A stretch of 64,000 nucleotides of DNA from Chrysophaeum taylorii (Eukaryota > Sar > Pelagophyceae > Pelagomonadales > Pelagomonadaceae), in assembly GCA_029834535.1 (NCBI GenBank), contig JAQMWT010000317.1:620001-684000 (forward strand), written 5' to 3'. The position numbers were made by a program, and so were the translations under genes. Position 1 is the first letter of the stretch; each line of letters begins with the position of its first letter. Below are positions 1 to 8,328 of the stretch, piece by piece. The notes under the pieces are model-generated. The model ran no database searches and was not told the origin of the DNA. It saw only the letters and a list, made by a program, of their open reading frames with translations.

Positions 1-589
1 ACCCGTCGCACGGCCACTGCAACGGTACCAGATACATGATCGATCGTGTCGTTGTCACCGAGGCTCCTCCAACCTGTATCCCGTAAGGCCCGCCGACGCC
101 AAACGATCACCAAGAGCCAGGGCCAGACGCCCCGCGAGGTCGGCGTCCTCTTGCCCAAGCCCGTCTTTTGCCACGTCCAGCTCTACGTGGCTCTCTGTCG
201 ATCGGCAACCCCGACGATAAACTCATCTGGGTCGACGACTCCACCCTACCCCACACGTGCTGCGCAATACCGATAAGCCCCCTCCCGGCGTCTACACGCG
301 CACTATAGGTGAACTTACTGGAACCAGGTGAACTTACTGAGGTTAGAGATTGGGACTAGGTGAACTTCGTGACCAGATGAACTTCCTGGGTCCAAGTGAA
401 CCTACTGGGGTTTTTAGAGTAAACTCAAAGGATAGCAGCGTGTGCGGATCAAAGCAGCTTAGATTGGCGGGGATGGCGGCGACGAGTTCAAAGGAGAGTG
501 GGGTGAGTGGATGTGAGCACGAGAGGGTTTACGCCGAATTTACTGGGGTTAGAGATTGGGAGTAGGTGAACTTACTGGCCTGCACTTGT
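1..589 (+). mobile_element. Helitron-like non-autonomous element, copy A (5' part outside window)
   Basis: This is the 3' half of a repeat family with seven copies here. The left part encodes remnants of the last PIF1-helicase motifs: RNLDPSHGHCNGTRYMIDR-type residues in one frame, then 'TITKSQGQTPREVG' and 'KPVFCHVQLYVAL' in another. In intact Helitron/PIF1 helicases these lie in one frame, so the coding part is dead. From about 305 the tail carries direct repeats of a GGTGAACTTACTGG-like unit. It ends with the family terminus GGCCTGCACTTGT. The window start cuts off the 5' end. Confidence 0.65.
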
Positions 590-601
590 TAGTATATAAT
601 A
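590..601. other. Spacer between two tail-to-tail element copies
   Basis: Only 12 bp separate the 3' terminus of copy A from the inverted 3' terminus of copy B. The two ends form inverted arms (GGCCTGCACTTGTTA and its complement) around an AT-rich loop of about 8 bp. Confidence 0.7.
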
Positions 602-1664
602 ACAAGTGCAGGCCAGTAAGTTCGCCAGTAAGTTCACCTGGTCCCAATCTCTAACCCCAGTAAGTTCACCTGGTCCCAGTAAGTTCACCTAGTCCCAATC
701 TGTAACCCCAGTAAGTTCGGCGTAAGCCCACTCGTGCTCACATCCACTCACCCCACTCTCCTTCGAGCTCGTCGCTCTCACCCCCGCCAATCTAAGCTGC
801 TTTGATCCGTACACGCCGCTAGCCCTTGCGTTCACTCTAAAAACCCCAGTAAGTTCACTTGGTCCCAGTAAGTTCACCTGGTCACTTAGTTCACCTAGTC
901 CCAATCTCAAACCCCAGTAAGTTCACCTGGTCCCAGTAAGTTCAACTACAGTGCGCGTGTAGACGCCGGGAGGGGGCTTATCGGTATTGCGCAGCACGTG
1001 TGGGGTAGGGTGGAGTCGTCGACCCAGATGAGTTTATCGTCGGGGTTGCCGATCGACAGAGAGCCACGTAGAGCTGGACGTGGCAGAAGACGGGCTTGGG
1101 AAAGAGGACGCCGACCTCGCGGGGCGTCTGGCCCTGGCTCTTGGTGATCGTTTGGCGTCGGCGGGCCTTACGGGATACAGGTTGGAGGAGCCTCGGTGAC
1201 AACGACACTATCGATGATGTATCTGGTACCGTTGCAGTGGCCGTGCGACGGGTCGAGGTTGCGAAGACATTAAGCTCGCGATCAAAGTCAGCATGCCGTT
1301 GGCTGTCAGGGAGTTGAAAACTCGACTGTAAAGAGCGAGGCGTCGTCTTCCGACCCAACCTAGTCGGCCGAAAAGAACTCCGACGCCTCGTCTCCGGGAA
1401 AAAAAGGCCGCGGTCATGCGCGCGTTGCCAGCATCGACAGCATCGTTTCGACGGGGCGTGAGAATGGCGCGCCGAAAGAGCCGCCGCGGGTCGTGGAAAT
1501 AGTCTGCGAGGTCGCCGTAGACGGTTTGGAGAATCACTGTCTGGCTCTCGCGCCTACCTGATCCTGACTCTCGCGCCTACCTGATCCTTACCCTAAATCG
1601 AGGGACAAACAGACAGACAAACAAACAGACAGACAGACAAACATCTGTCGATTAGTAGTTAGGA
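602..1664 (-). mobile_element. Helitron-like non-autonomous element, copy B (complete)
   Basis: This is a full-length copy of about 1.06 kb on the minus strand. Its 5' end, at 1664 and reading leftward, is TCCTAACTACTAATCGAC, followed by a TTTG/TCTG-rich tract and the CCCTCGATTTAGGG segment. A decayed PIF1-helicase region follows ('RAILTPRRNDAVDA', 'VFNSLTANGML', then a frame change, then 'TITKSQGQTPREVG'). The tail has GGTGAACTTACTGG-like repeats and ends GGCCTGCACTTGT. No Rep/HUH domain is present. The 5' TC fits Helitrons, but no CTRR 3' end is seen. Confidence 0.65.
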
Positions 1665-1921
1665 TAAGTCTTATTTACTTCGGCGAATAATGCATCACGC
1701 GTATTATTTCATTTTCTGTTCAACAACAAGGCGGACAAAAAAATGACTAATAAACGACGCACACTTTGATGACCCGTACGACGTAGGGCGACGTGTGCTC
1801 GAGCAACAATGTTCAGATGGTAATTATCGATTAGGGAGCGAGAGCTCGATATGTGACTGTAATAATAACAATAATTATAACAAGAATTTTTGTCGTCGTG
1901 TGCGGCTTTTTGGAGTAATAG
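1665..1921. other. Intergenic, no gene seen
   Basis: AT-richer spacer between copy B and the 3' end of the glycosyltransferase gene. It includes short AAT-rich runs near 1860-1885. No coding signal was recognised. Confidence 0.6.
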
Positions 1922-3031
1922 TTACTTGGCTTCAGCCTGCGTATTTCTCGAGTACCAGCTCTCCATAGTGAAATTGACGCACGATTTTAGAGGATCGGTC
2001 GTGCACGCAGCCACGAAGGAGGTGTCACATTCGTCGAGTTCAGTGAAGTTTTTTATGTGGTTGGCGAAGAACTGAAACGCGTCGACGACGTGATTCGTCG
2101 TCAGCATTCTCCAGTTCGCGCCGAGCATGCAACGGAACTCGTCTATTCCGTTTGAAGCGGCGTAGAGCGCGACAGCGCACTGGTCGTGGTAGTCAAAATA
2201 GCCCCAGTGGTGGCATTGTGCATACACCCCGACGTTGGTTTGGAGGATCTCGGTAGCTTCCGAGAGGTTGTAATTGAGAACAAAGCGAACGAAAGCGAGG
2301 CCGAAGTCGCCACCTCTGAGAACGAAGATGCCGTCATTCAGACAGTGAGAGAACATGTCGGCGTTCTCGCAGTTGTGGTTGAGGCCGTTGTCGTAGCACG
2401 CTGGTATCGTGTTCGCGTCGATCGAAAAGACCGCGTTCGCGGTAGCCCCCTGTTGCTCGTCGAGCGGGCCGCGGGTGATGATCTCCTCAAGAGGCGTCGA
2501 CTTGTTGGCGGTTTGGAAGAACGCGTTGTCGGCGTCGATCCACGCCGCCCAGTCGCAGCTGTGTTCGATAAACGCGCGCCTCATCGCGCAGAACTTGACG
2601 GCCGTCGTGTTCTCGGTCACGAACTTTGTGGTGTCGTTGATAGGCACATAGAAGGTTTGCTGGTCGCCGCACACCAAGCAGGGCTCGCAGTCTGAAACGA
2701 GGTCCTGTGCCTTCTCGCTGCCAAACTCGAGGTACGTGTACCCGTGAAAGGCGGCGTAGGCCCGTTTGCTCGGAGCCGTCTGCCCCATGTAGTCTAAGTA
2801 GTCCGCGCCGTACGCCGCCGTGACCACGCACATTTTGGGCGGCTTCTCAGTCTTCTCCATGCGCGGCGCTTTCTCGACGTCGTCGTCGACGCTCGTTGTC
2901 GTTTTGGTGGAGAGCGCCACCATCGGCGACTGGGCAGCGTGCTCCAAAGTGCGAAAGGCACCGCCGATCAAAAAGACGAGGCCACAGCTCACGAGTGCGA
3001 GTCCCGGCAACACAACGTGACTCGACATCAT
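1922..3031 (-). CDS. Type II membrane glycosyltransferase with DxD motif
   Basis: The open frame reaches 3202, but the ATG at 3031 is preferred because it places a hydrophobic anchor (residues about 5-25) right at the N-terminus, giving 369 residues. The lumenal part starts with 'MCVVTAAYGADYLDYM', the usual first strand of a nucleotide-diphospho-sugar transferase fold. 'WIDADNAFF' follows, with a DAD metal/nucleotide-sugar motif at residues 166-168. Several N-glycosylation sequons (NDT, NTT, NKS, NLS, NFT) fit Golgi or ER lumen. Size and layout resemble the GMA12/MNN10 (GT34-like) group, but donor and acceptor cannot be told. It lies 177 bp downstream of the RRM gene on the same strand. Family assignment is by motif only. 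Confidence 0.7.
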   Translation of the reverse strand: MMSSHVVLPGLALVSCGLVFLIGGAFRTLEHAAQSPMVALSTKTTTSVDDDVEKAPRMEKTEKPPKMCVVTAAYGADYLDYMGQTAPSKRAYAAFHGYTYLEFGSEKAQDLVSDCEPCLVCGDQQTFYVPINDTTKFVTENTTAVKFCAMRRAFIEHSCDWAAWIDADNAFFQTANKSTPLEEIITRGPLDEQQGATANAVFSIDANTIPACYDNGLNHNCENADMFSHCLNDGIFVLRGGDFGLAFVRFVLNYNLSEATEILQTNVGVYAQCHHWGYFDYHDQCAVALYAASNGIDEFRCMLGANWRMLTTNHVVDAFQFFANHIKNFTELDECDTSFVAACTTDPLKSCVNFTMESWYSRNTQAEAK

Positions 3032-3208
3032 CGCGCCGCTGCCCAAAAAGGTATGGTGGGCGGCACTCTCCTCGATATCGTTGTCGTTGTTCCAAGAACA
3101 AGTTGACGCACTCGAATTGCGTGCGACTAGTGTAATAAATCTGTAATAATAGTAACGATAACAATAATAAGTCTCAAAAGTCAGTGCTGCCGCCGGTGGC
3201 ATAATAAG

Positions 3209-5143
3209 TCAACGCCGCCTCCGGCTGCTGGCGGGTTGAGGCGTGTCCTGGTGGAGGAGGTCGTCGTCTTGCCGTTGTTGTTGTTGTTGTTGTTGTTGTT
3301 GCAGCGAGGCCGGGGACGATCTTCGGGGTTTTCCCTCGGCGGTTGATTCGTATTCTTGTTGTCCCGGCGACGTGGTGGTGTTGGAGTCCTCCTCCTCCAT
3401 GGTCTCGCGGAGATTGTCGACGTAGGCCGCCGCTTGGTCCTCGAGGCGGTCGCTGAGGAGTTGGCTGGTCGTCTTGAGGAGGCGACGGAGAGTGGTGAGT
3501 TCCTTGCGGAGCTGGGCGTTCTCGGCCTCGAGGTCGTCTAAGGCGTCGCGCGCGGCGAGGGCAAAGTTGTTTTGGGCGGGGGGGGCGAGGAGGTAGGGTG
3601 GTTCCTTTGGCTTTGCGGGGGGTGGCGGCAAGAGAATGGCCGTTTGAGTGGGCGGGAGCGTGTTCGGAGGCTCGACGCAGTCGACGGGGAACGCGACCCA
3701 GAGCCACGACCCCGGTCGCTTCTCGGGGGGCACGACGACGACGGCGGGCTGGTCGGTGCCGGGGAGGGGAACGGCGAGGGGTTCGCCTGGGAAGGCGCCG
3801 CGCGGGACGACGCACTGGAGCGCGCCGCGGACGAGGAGGAGCGCGCCGGGGCCGGCCTGCGGCGGGACGCAGAGCTCGAGGTCGCGCGTTCCGTCGATTC
3901 TGAGGCGGAGCACGTCGCCGGGCCTCGCTTCGGCGCCGAGACGGAGCGCGAGGGGCTCGGGCTGCCAGGTTGCCTTGCGGGGAACGCGAGACCGGAGATC
4001 GGCGTTCTGCTCGCGCAGCAGTCTCGCTTCGCGCCACGCGGCCGCCGCCGATAAAGCGGCCGCCCGCGCGGCCTTGATCGACGTCGTCTCCAACGTTTGC
4101 GCGTCGCGCGCCGTCAGCTGCCACCTCGGCGGCAACGCGGCGTTTTCCTGCGCGGACGACACGTTCCGAGGTTCCGCGGCAGGCTCCGGATCGATTTTTT
4201 CGCGCGCTTCTTCTCGGGCAGGTTTGGGCGGTTCGGGAGATTCGTCGGCGGTCTCTTGTTTCGCGGCTGACTTTTTTGCCGTCGTCTCGGGCTCCTTTAC
4301 CATCAGAGGCGAGGCCCCTTTCTTTTTGACCACCACCTTGGACTCCTCCGGCACTTCCGCCTCCGGCACTTCCGCCTCCGGCACTTCCTCCTCCGGCACT
4401 TCCTCCTCCGGCACAGAAACTTGCTCTTCTCGGACGACGGGCGGGGCCCCGCGCGGTTTGGGGCGCCTCGCGTCGAGGTCCCAGTCGACGCGGATCGGGC
4501 GGCCTCGGACGCGCGTGCCGGCGAGGCGGACCGCGCGCTCGGCGTCCTGTTGCGTCGAGAACTCGACGTAGGCGATGCCCGGGTATGGCCTTCGGAGCGC
4601 GGTCGGCCGCGAGCATCCGGCGCCCGTGAAGACTCTCTTCAAAAGATCGTTCGAAACGCCATCGTACGGGAGGTTCCCGACAAAGACGCGCTTCGCGTTG
4701 CGCGGCTCGACTCGGGCCTCGAAGGGCTCGCAGTCGATCTTGAACTCGTAGTCGTCGCCGCACCGCACGCGTACCGACGTCCGGCACGCGTCGCGCGCGT
4801 CGCGCGGATCGCCAAAAACGACGTACGCGACGTCTAGCTCGTTCACGTCCACGTAGACGACCGGCCCGAAGGCGTCGCTCAGGACGTCCCTCAAGTACGG
4901 TGCGTCCGCCCCGCGCGGCAGCCGACCGATGATCACCTTGCGGTCGATCTCGTACTCGATGTCTTCGGTGCTCTCCGCACGCCACGACCCCACCACCGCG
5001 TAGTTCGCCTCGAGCTTCTGCGCCCCTCGCGACCGCCACTTGTCGCCCTCGGCCCCGACCCACACGCCGCGCCGCGGCACCGACCCCCCGACCCACCCGG
5101 CGGCCTTGCCGAACAACAACAACAACCACACTACCACCACCAT
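3209..5143 (-). CDS. RNA-binding protein with two RRMs, possibly plastid-targeted
   Basis: The first ATG is at 5143 (the upstream in-frame codon is GTG), giving 644 residues. Residues 2-12 are hydrophobic and are followed by 'GKAAGWVGG' and a basic stretch, which could be a signal plus transit peptide with a Trp after the cleavage site. RRM1 is about 68-140 ('KVIIGRLP'). RRM2 is about 152-222 with RNP2 'RVFVGNLP' (152-159) and RNP1 'GIAYVEF' (189-195). A Glu-rich tract of EVPEE/EVPEA repeats follows (about 245-275), then a region of P-P-x-x-x-P-G beta-type repeats (about 405-490), a coiled-coil-like stretch ('LEAENAQLRKELTTLRRLL') and a poly-Gln tail. It is divergent from the plastid tRNase Z gene with 37 bp between start codons, so a shared role in organelle RNA maturation is plausible but unproven. 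Confidence 0.75.
   Translation of the reverse strand: MVVVVWLLLLFGKAAGWVGGSVPRRGVWVGAEGDKWRSRGAQKLEANYAVVGSWRAESTEDIEYEIDRKVIIGRLPRGADAPYLRDVLSDAFGPVVYVDVNELDVAYVVFGDPRDARDACRTSVRVRCGDDYEFKIDCEPFEARVEPRNAKRVFVGNLPYDGVSNDLLKRVFTGAGCSRPTALRRPYPGIAYVEFSTQQDAERAVRLAGTRVRGRPIRVDWDLDARRPKPRGAPPVVREEQVSVPEEEVPEEEVPEAEVPEAEVPEESKVVVKKKGASPLMVKEPETTAKKSAAKQETADESPEPPKPAREEAREKIDPEPAAEPRNVSSAQENAALPPRWQLTARDAQTLETTSIKAARAAALSAAAAWREARLLREQNADLRSRVPRKATWQPEPLALRLGAEARPGDVLRLRIDGTRDLELCVPPQAGPGALLLVRGALQCVVPRGAFPGEPLAVPLPGTDQPAVVVVPPEKRPGSWLWVAFPVDCVEPPNTLPPTQTAILLPPPPAKPKEPPYLLAPPAQNNFALAARDALDDLEAENAQLRKELTTLRRLLKTTSQLLSDRLEDQAAAYVDNLRETMEEEDSNTTTSPGQQEYESTAEGKPRRSSPASLQQQQQQQQQRQDDDLLHQDTPQPASSRRRR
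4340..4415. repeat. 15-bp coding minisatellite in the RRM gene
   Basis: About four to five tandem copies of a 15-bp unit (GGCACTTCCGCCTCC and a variant) encode the EVPEA/EVPEE pentapeptide repeats. Unit length is a multiple of three, so copy-number change keeps frame. Confidence 0.8.
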
Positions 5144-5180
5144 CACGACTTTTGCAAAACCCTAGTTTAGGTTCAAACAT
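5144..5180. promoter_or_regulatory. 37-bp bidirectional promoter with telo-box-like motif
   Basis: The ATGs of the RRM gene (minus) and the tRNase Z gene (plus) are only 37 bp apart, so promoter and 5' UTR elements must be shared or lie inside the genes. The spacer contains AAAACCCTAG at 5156-5165 and TTTAGG at 5166-5171. Together they form an imperfect inverted repeat resembling AAACCCTA telo-boxes in both directions. Confidence 0.5.
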
Positions 5181-6605
5181 ATGGTGTTGCTCGTCATCAT
5201 CGCCCTCGAGGCGGCGGGCGGGTTCGTGGCGCCGTTGGTGGCGCGAGGCAGTACGAGGCGTTGGGCCGTGCGAATTCCCGAGGTGGAGCGAAACGTGGTC
5301 GAGTTTGGGACCGAGGCCGAAAACGTGACGTCGTACCACGCAGCGTGCGCTCCCGGCGAGAAAGTGCGGCGGTCGCGGCTCGCGAGGCTGGGGGAGGCCG
5401 ACATGGAGGTGGTGTTTCTCGGGACGGCCTCCTGCATTCCGTCGGCGACGCGCGGCGTCTCCTGCTCGGCGCTGAGGTTTGGGGGCCAGACGTTGTTGTT
5501 CGACTGCGGCGAGGGCACGCAGATCCAAATGCAGCGCTCGAACCGAGTAAGGCCGGGGTCGGTGACGGCCGTGTTCGTGACGCACGCGCACGGCGACCAC
5601 ACCTTTGGTCTCCCGGGGCTCTTGTGTCTCCTCGGACAGAACCGCGAGCCCGACGCCCCCCCGATCGACGTCTACGGACCCCAAGGCCTGCGTTTCTTCG
5701 CTCGCGCTGCGCTCCAGCTGACCCACTCGCGGGCCGCCGCCCCCTACCGAATCCACGAGCTCCTGGATGTCCCGTTCATCCCGCCGCGCGGATACCAGGG
5801 CCCCACGCCCCCCAAGCGAAGCTTGAAGCTCGCGGCCGACCAGAGGTACGGCGAACTCCCCGGGGGGGTGGACGTCGCCCCCGACGCGAACGGCGTCTGG
5901 ACGATCCGCCCCCCCGGGAGCGACCTCGTCGTGCGCGCCGCGCCCATGGTCCACACGGTTCCCTGCGTTGGCTACGTCGTCCAGGAACCCGACCGCCCGG
6001 GGAAGCTCGACGTCTCCAAGGTCGAGCCCGTTCTCGAGAAAAACTTCGACGCCTTCAAGTCGCGGGGGGTCAAGCACCCGAAAAAAGTGTATCAGGTTCT
6101 GAAGGAGATGCGGCCCGACCAGTGCTTCACCTTTCCCGACGGCACCAAGGTTTATGCGGCCGACTGCGTCGCGCCGCGCGAGCCGGGACGCGTCGTCGCG
6201 ATTTGCGGCGACACGGCCGACGCGCGCCGCCTCGCGCCCCTCCTCGAGCACCGGTGCGACCTGCTGGTCCACGAGGCCACCAACGCGTTTTTAGGACCCC
6301 CCTTCGACGACCCCACCAAAATATCCCCCGCCCTCGTCCGACGCGCGACCGAGGCCCACGGCCACTCGACGCCCGAAATGGCCGCGCGCTTCGCCAACGA
6401 AATCCGGGCGCGCCGCCTCGTCCTGACCCACTTCTCGCCGCGCTACAAGGGCGACGCCCTCCCGACCTCGCTCCACGCCATGCGCAAAATCGAACTCAAG
6501 GCCAAACTCGACCACGGAGCCCCCGTCGAAAACCCCGACCCCGTCCTCGCGGCCTGGGATCTTTCCCACGTCCCCGTCCCCCGGGCTTGTTCGGCGACGA
6601 GTTGA
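5181..6605 (+). CDS. Plastid-targeted tRNase Z (3'-tRNA endonuclease, ELAC type)
   Basis: A 474-residue metallo-beta-lactamase-fold protein. 'MEVVFLGTASCIPSATRGVSC' begins the core, and the zinc motif HxHGDH is at 135-140 ('THAHGDHTFGLPGL'). 'CGDTAD', 'VHEAT' and the late His motif 'LTHFSPRY' complete the zinc ligands and flanks typical of the short (ELAC1-like) tRNase Z. It removes 3' trailers from tRNA precursors. The N-terminus has a short hydrophobic signal followed by 'AAGGFVAPL', with Phe at the predicted signal cleavage point. That is the bipartite leader type used for plastid import in stramenopile algae, so plastid location is inferred. Next downstream, 46 bp away on the same strand, is a secreted GBP-like protein. 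Confidence 0.88.
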   Translation: MVLLVIIALEAAGGFVAPLVARGSTRRWAVRIPEVERNVVEFGTEAENVTSYHAACAPGEKVRRSRLARLGEADMEVVFLGTASCIPSATRGVSCSALRFGGQTLLFDCGEGTQIQMQRSNRVRPGSVTAVFVTHAHGDHTFGLPGLLCLLGQNREPDAPPIDVYGPQGLRFFARAALQLTHSRAAAPYRIHELLDVPFIPPRGYQGPTPPKRSLKLAADQRYGELPGGVDVAPDANGVWTIRPPGSDLVVRAAPMVHTVPCVGYVVQEPDRPGKLDVSKVEPVLEKNFDAFKSRGVKHPKKVYQVLKEMRPDQCFTFPDGTKVYAADCVAPREPGRVVAICGDTADARRLAPLLEHRCDLLVHEATNAFLGPPFDDPTKISPALVRRATEAHGHSTPEMAARFANEIRARRLVLTHFSPRYKGDALPTSLHAMRKIELKAKLDHGAPVENPDPVLAAWDLSHVPVPRACSATS

Positions 6606-6651
6606 AGTTAATAGCTCTTTTCTTCACTTCTTCACAGCAGCTTGTTGCTTA

Positions 6652-8133
6652 ATGCGGCTGCTGCTGGTGTTCGCCTCGGCCTCCTTGGGGGGGGTGTCGG
6701 CGTCGGTCCAGAGCCTCGCCGCCGAGTTCGCCGAGGCCTCCAAGCATCTCGACCGCGTCCACACCGTCGGGTGCGTCGGGCCGCGGCTCACGCTGACCTC
6801 GGGGGAGGACGCCGTGCGAGCGAGCCTCGGGGTCTCGAGCACCTCCAAGGGCTCGATCGGGGTCGCGGCCGACACGGTCCTCGTCGAGAACCGCGAGGTC
6901 GACCCGAGCGACGCCTTTGGAATCGGCGAGGAGGCCGTCGCGGCCCTCGTCGCGTCTCACGTCGCCGTCTACGCGGTACGCGCGAGAGACGTCCGCGCCC
7001 GCGGCGAGCGCCGGTCCGCCTACCTCTCGGGGCTCGTCGCGGCCTTGGAGCGCGCCCTCCCGCGCGGCGACAGGAAGACCATCGTCATCGCCGTCAAGGG
7101 CCTCGACGACGACGTCCGAAATCTCGTTTCCGAGGACCTCCGCTTCATGTGGTCCGTCCTCCCGCCAAATTCCGACCAGAACTTTAGGGTGACGGTCGTC
7201 GACGCCACCGACACTGTCTCCCTCAAAAAGGAAATCCAGGGCGGCCAGCCCGAGGAGGGCGTTCCTCCGGCGAATATCGCGCGCTCGATGACCTCGATCG
7301 ACGCGCCCAAGCGCCGACTCAGCACGCCCGGCCTCGTGCGCGTCGTGCAGCGCAACAAAAAGCAAGCGGCCGAGGTGACGGCCCTCAAGGCGACCGCGGC
7401 CGCCTTCGACAAGATCATGGACACCGACCTCGAAATCGCCAAAGCCAATCTCGGCGCGCGCTACGACCTCGACAGAAAATTTTGTCCGACCTACGCCACC
7501 GAAGTCAAGCGCGTCGTCGTCGAACTCCTCGACAAGCTCGACGCCAAGCTCGACGCCTCGGCCTTCGAGACCGAGGCCTACGCCCGCAAACGATCCGAGC
7601 TCGCCGACGTCGCCCTCGCCGCTCTCGACGCGCGCTTCTTCGAACCCCAGCTCGCGCTCCTCGCGCAGGACACGTCCCAGCGCCTCCGCACCGGCCTCAA
7701 GGGCCTCCGCGTCACCAAGTCCGTCAAGCCCCAGACAGCGGCCCTCCTCAAGGACGCGGCCCTCTACTTCGACGCCAAGGCCGCCGACGCCTTCGGCCCC
7801 TCGCGACACTGGCGCGGAAAGCGCGCCTCCGTCCTCGACGCTTTGTCCGACTACGTCACCGACCGCCTCCAGGTCGCACGCCTCCAGGGTACCTACGTCC
7901 CCGACGACCCCTCCTTGTTCAAGTGGCCCTTTCCCGTCGCATTTTCTTTCCACTGGCTCGCCCCGGCCGCCTTCGGCCTCGTCGACGCCAACCAGCGCGG
8001 CCTCTCCCCGCGCGATAAGGCCCTCTTCAAGATCAACGAGGACGCAAACGCACCGCGCTTCCCGATACCCCAGGCCGTCATGCAGTTCTCAAAAAACCTC
8101 ATCGCCGCCTCTACCTCAAAGCCCGTCGAGTAG
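6652..8133 (+). CDS. Secreted/organellar protein, possible GTPase-dead GBP/RHD3-like fold
   Basis: 493 residues with an N-terminal signal peptide ('MRLLLVFASASLGGVSA'). Residues about 70-190 weakly recall the guanylate-binding GB1/RHD3 (Sey1) domain: an 'ADTVLVENREVD' strand, a 'VASHVAVYAVRARDV' strand, and 'KTIVIAVKGLDDD...LRFMW'. No P-loop GxxxxGK[ST] is seen, so nucleotide binding is doubtful. The remainder is charged and mostly helical, with 'TSQRLRTGLKGLRVTKSVKP' and a C-terminal 'WPFPVAFSFHWLAPAAFGL' stretch. The family match is by eye only; it may be an unrelated lineage-specific protein. The signal could lead to secretion, ER or plastid, and no clear FAP-type motif is visible. Confidence 0.6.
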   Translation: MRLLLVFASASLGGVSASVQSLAAEFAEASKHLDRVHTVGCVGPRLTLTSGEDAVRASLGVSSTSKGSIGVAADTVLVENREVDPSDAFGIGEEAVAALVASHVAVYAVRARDVRARGERRSAYLSGLVAALERALPRGDRKTIVIAVKGLDDDVRNLVSEDLRFMWSVLPPNSDQNFRVTVVDATDTVSLKKEIQGGQPEEGVPPANIARSMTSIDAPKRRLSTPGLVRVVQRNKKQAAEVTALKATAAAFDKIMDTDLEIAKANLGARYDLDRKFCPTYATEVKRVVVELLDKLDAKLDASAFETEAYARKRSELADVALAALDARFFEPQLALLAQDTSQRLRTGLKGLRVTKSVKPQTAALLKDAALYFDAKAADAFGPSRHWRGKRASVLDALSDYVTDRLQVARLQGTYVPDDPSLFKWPFPVAFSFHWLAPAAFGLVDANQRGLSPRDKALFKINEDANAPRFPIPQAVMQFSKNLIAASTSKPVE

Positions 8134-8328
8134 GAGGACTTTTACTCACCCTCGTGAATTAATTATTTATTTATGAGTAGTAGTAATAATAATAATACGA
8201 ACGAAGAAGAAATCGAGGAATAAAGTAAAGTAAAGGTGGTGGTGGTGTTCCGCCGACCGACGCCGCGGACAGAATTGTTTTTGCTGACATGTTCTTCTCG
8301 ATGTGGCGACGGCGACGACGACGGTGAC
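8134..8328. other. Intergenic / 5' UTR
   Basis: The first third is AT-rich (TAA/TTAT runs). No gene was recognised. An in-frame upstream ATG at 8236 could extend the next gene, but the ATG at 8329 starts directly at the zinc finger and is preferred. Confidence 0.5.

Noticed and set aside
46-276. Small proteins predicted in the repeat copies (76-204 residues)
   Set aside because: They are frame-broken PIF1-helicase remnants repeated in every element copy, not host genes.
3174-6272. 1032-residue minus-strand open frame
   Set aside because: It is Arg/Pro-rich shadow coding across the RRM and tRNase Z genes, whose domains are clear in other frames.
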